A stretch of DNA of 17,015 bases, taken from Planctomycetota bacterium. Its GTDB lineage: Bacteria > Planctomycetota > UBA8108 > UBA1146. The position numbers were made by a program, and so were the translations under genes. The notes beneath the pieces are model-generated. The model saw only the letters and a list, made by a program, of their open reading frames with translations. It did not search any database and had not been told where the DNA came from. The stretch covers positions 1 to 17,015 of the forward strand of contig NZJA01000093.1 of the NCBI GenBank assembly GCA_002691835.1. Direction: 5' to 3'. Below are positions 16,212 to 17,015 of this stretch, piece after piece. The number at the start of each line of letters is the position of its first letter. Position 1 is the stretch's first letter.

Positions 16212-17015
16212 CTAGTGAACCCGTTCGACAGTTGTCGGCAATCGGGGGCCATCGGCATCGGCCACAGACTGACCCCCTCGCAGAACAGCTTCGATTCCTG
16301 TTTCGCCGTGAATGACAAGGTCTGCTCGGTAGTCAGTCCTGAGGCTTCCTCGCCGCGGAAGACCAAGGTCCTCAGCAGCGTTCTGCGAGCCCATGCATTG
16401 GAGACTCACAGGGTCCAGACTCAATGCTTTTGCTGTTCTTGATAATGCCTCTGGTAACAAGGTGACGCTACCGGCGAGTGTTCCATCCGAAAGCGTGGCT
16501 CTCTCACCATCAGAACATACTTCTTGACCACAAAATACTCCTGAAGAGATCCCCATCCCTGCCAAAGGCATCGCATCGCTAACTGCGATCAATCCTTCTG
16601 GCCCCTTGAGTTTTAGAGCAAGGCGAACGAGATCGTCAGAGAGGTGATGGCCATCGAGGATCATTTCGCACCGAACTCTTCCATCAAGAAGAAGAGTTCC
16701 GACGGGTCCAAGGTCACGGTGATGCATGGCTGGCATCGCATTACATAAATGGGTGCACCGGCGTGCGCCTGCGTCGATCGCCGCGGCAGTCTGCTCAGCA
16801 GTGGCGCAGGTATGACCGATCGATCCCCTCACTCCGACGGTTGAAAACTTTTTCTGAGCTTCGAGAGGAACTCTCTCTGGAGCAAAGGTCATCACCCTTA
16901 GTCTTCCACCCGCAGCTTCGAGCAAACGATTCATCAGTTCATCATCCCACTCAAGAACTCCCGACTCCGGCAAAGCCCCTCTTCTTTCAGGAGATAGAAA
17001 AGGGCCTTCGAGATG
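16212..17015 (-). CDS. nagA: N-acetylglucosamine-6-phosphate deacetylase (5' end outside window)
   Basis: Removes acetate from GlcNAc-6-phosphate, feeding amino sugars from peptidoglycan or chitin into glycolysis. The 267 visible residues begin at the window edge with HLEGPFLSPERRGAL, the metal-binding Glu region of the family, so roughly the first 120 residues are missing. Further hallmarks are GHTCAT and THLCNAM with the metal-ligand His residues (about 68 and 89 of the visible part), LDGHHL, and the catalytic Asp in VSDAMPLAGM (about 147). The C-terminus (GSLRTDYRADLVIHG) is the usual amidohydrolase closing strand. It is the first visible gene of a minus-strand run with tldD and tldE. Confidence 0.93.
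   Translation of the reverse strand, partial: HLEGPFLSPERRGALPESGVLEWDDELMNRLLEAAGGRLRVMTFAPERVPLEAQKKFSTVGVRGSIGHTCATAEQTAAAIDAGARRCTHLCNAMPAMHHRDLGPVGTLLLDGRVRCEMILDGHHLSDDLVRLALKLKGPEGLIAVSDAMPLAGMGISSGVFCGQEVCSDGERATLSDGTLAGSVTLLPEALSRTAKALSLDPVSLQCMGSQNAAEDLGLPRRGSLRTDYRADLVIHGETGIEAVLRGGQSVADADGPRLPTTVERVH

Noticed and set aside
1..17015. Mobile element, defence system, CRISPR array, tRNA or rRNA
   Set aside because: No transposase, integrase, recombinase, repeat-spacer pattern, nuclease-helicase set or structured RNA gene was recognised; the genes are mostly core metabolism.

Overview
The window looks like a chromosomal segment of a Gram-negative bacterium with moderate GC. It is most plausibly a planctomycete or a close relative. 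The main clue is an exported protein with a dockerin-like calcium-binding pair followed by a 'CGPDPTADSLGC' stretch, a layout I associate with marine planctomycetes. That placement is inference, because there is no rRNA or tRNA here to confirm it. I see no insertion sequence, prophage, CRISPR array or tRNA, so this is ordinary core genome plus one accessory-looking exported block.

Layout. (1) Positions 1-5430, plus strand, are housekeeping genes: guaB (IMP dehydrogenase, strikingly eukaryote-like), guaA (GMP synthase, TTG start), a probable 33-residue single-span membrane protein placed directly after guaA, a roughly 295-base gap without a gene, then ribH-nusB-ftsY joined by 4-base ATGA overlaps. 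(2) Positions 5432-9386, minus strand, are an exported block. In transcription order it holds a dockerin-bearing di-haem DUF1111-type protein, a second di-haem paralogue coupled to it by TAATG, a strong 17-bp hairpin, and a lipoprotein with a matrixin-type zinc-protease motif. (3) Position 9569-10393, minus strand, is a TauE/SafE-type permease with a TTG start. It diverges from (4) korA-korB (10598-13419, plus strand), a 2-oxoacid:ferredoxin oxidoreductase with a fused gamma-alpha subunit. (5) Positions 13424-17015, minus strand, are nagA (5' part outside the window), tldD and tldE, tightly packed and probably one operon.

How the genes work together: guaB and guaA are the two committed steps from IMP to GMP. 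ribH makes the riboflavin precursor and is packed with nusB, a linkage seen in many bacteria, and ftsY serves SRP-dependent membrane targeting. KorAB is a low-potential, ferredoxin-linked enzyme of central carbon metabolism. TldD/TldE form a peptidase pair, and NagA recycles amino sugars. The exported block suggests calcium- and haem-dependent chemistry at the cell surface or in the periplasm, but its substrate cannot be read from sequence. Both convergent gene pairs (ftsY with the metalloprotease, korB with tldE) meet with only 1 and 4 bases between stop codons.

I did not find a clearly new defence or mobile system. The most interesting items are the dockerin/di-haem/metzincin block, the tiny membrane-protein gene after guaA, the eukaryote-like IMP dehydrogenase, and two well-formed inverted repeats in the exported block.
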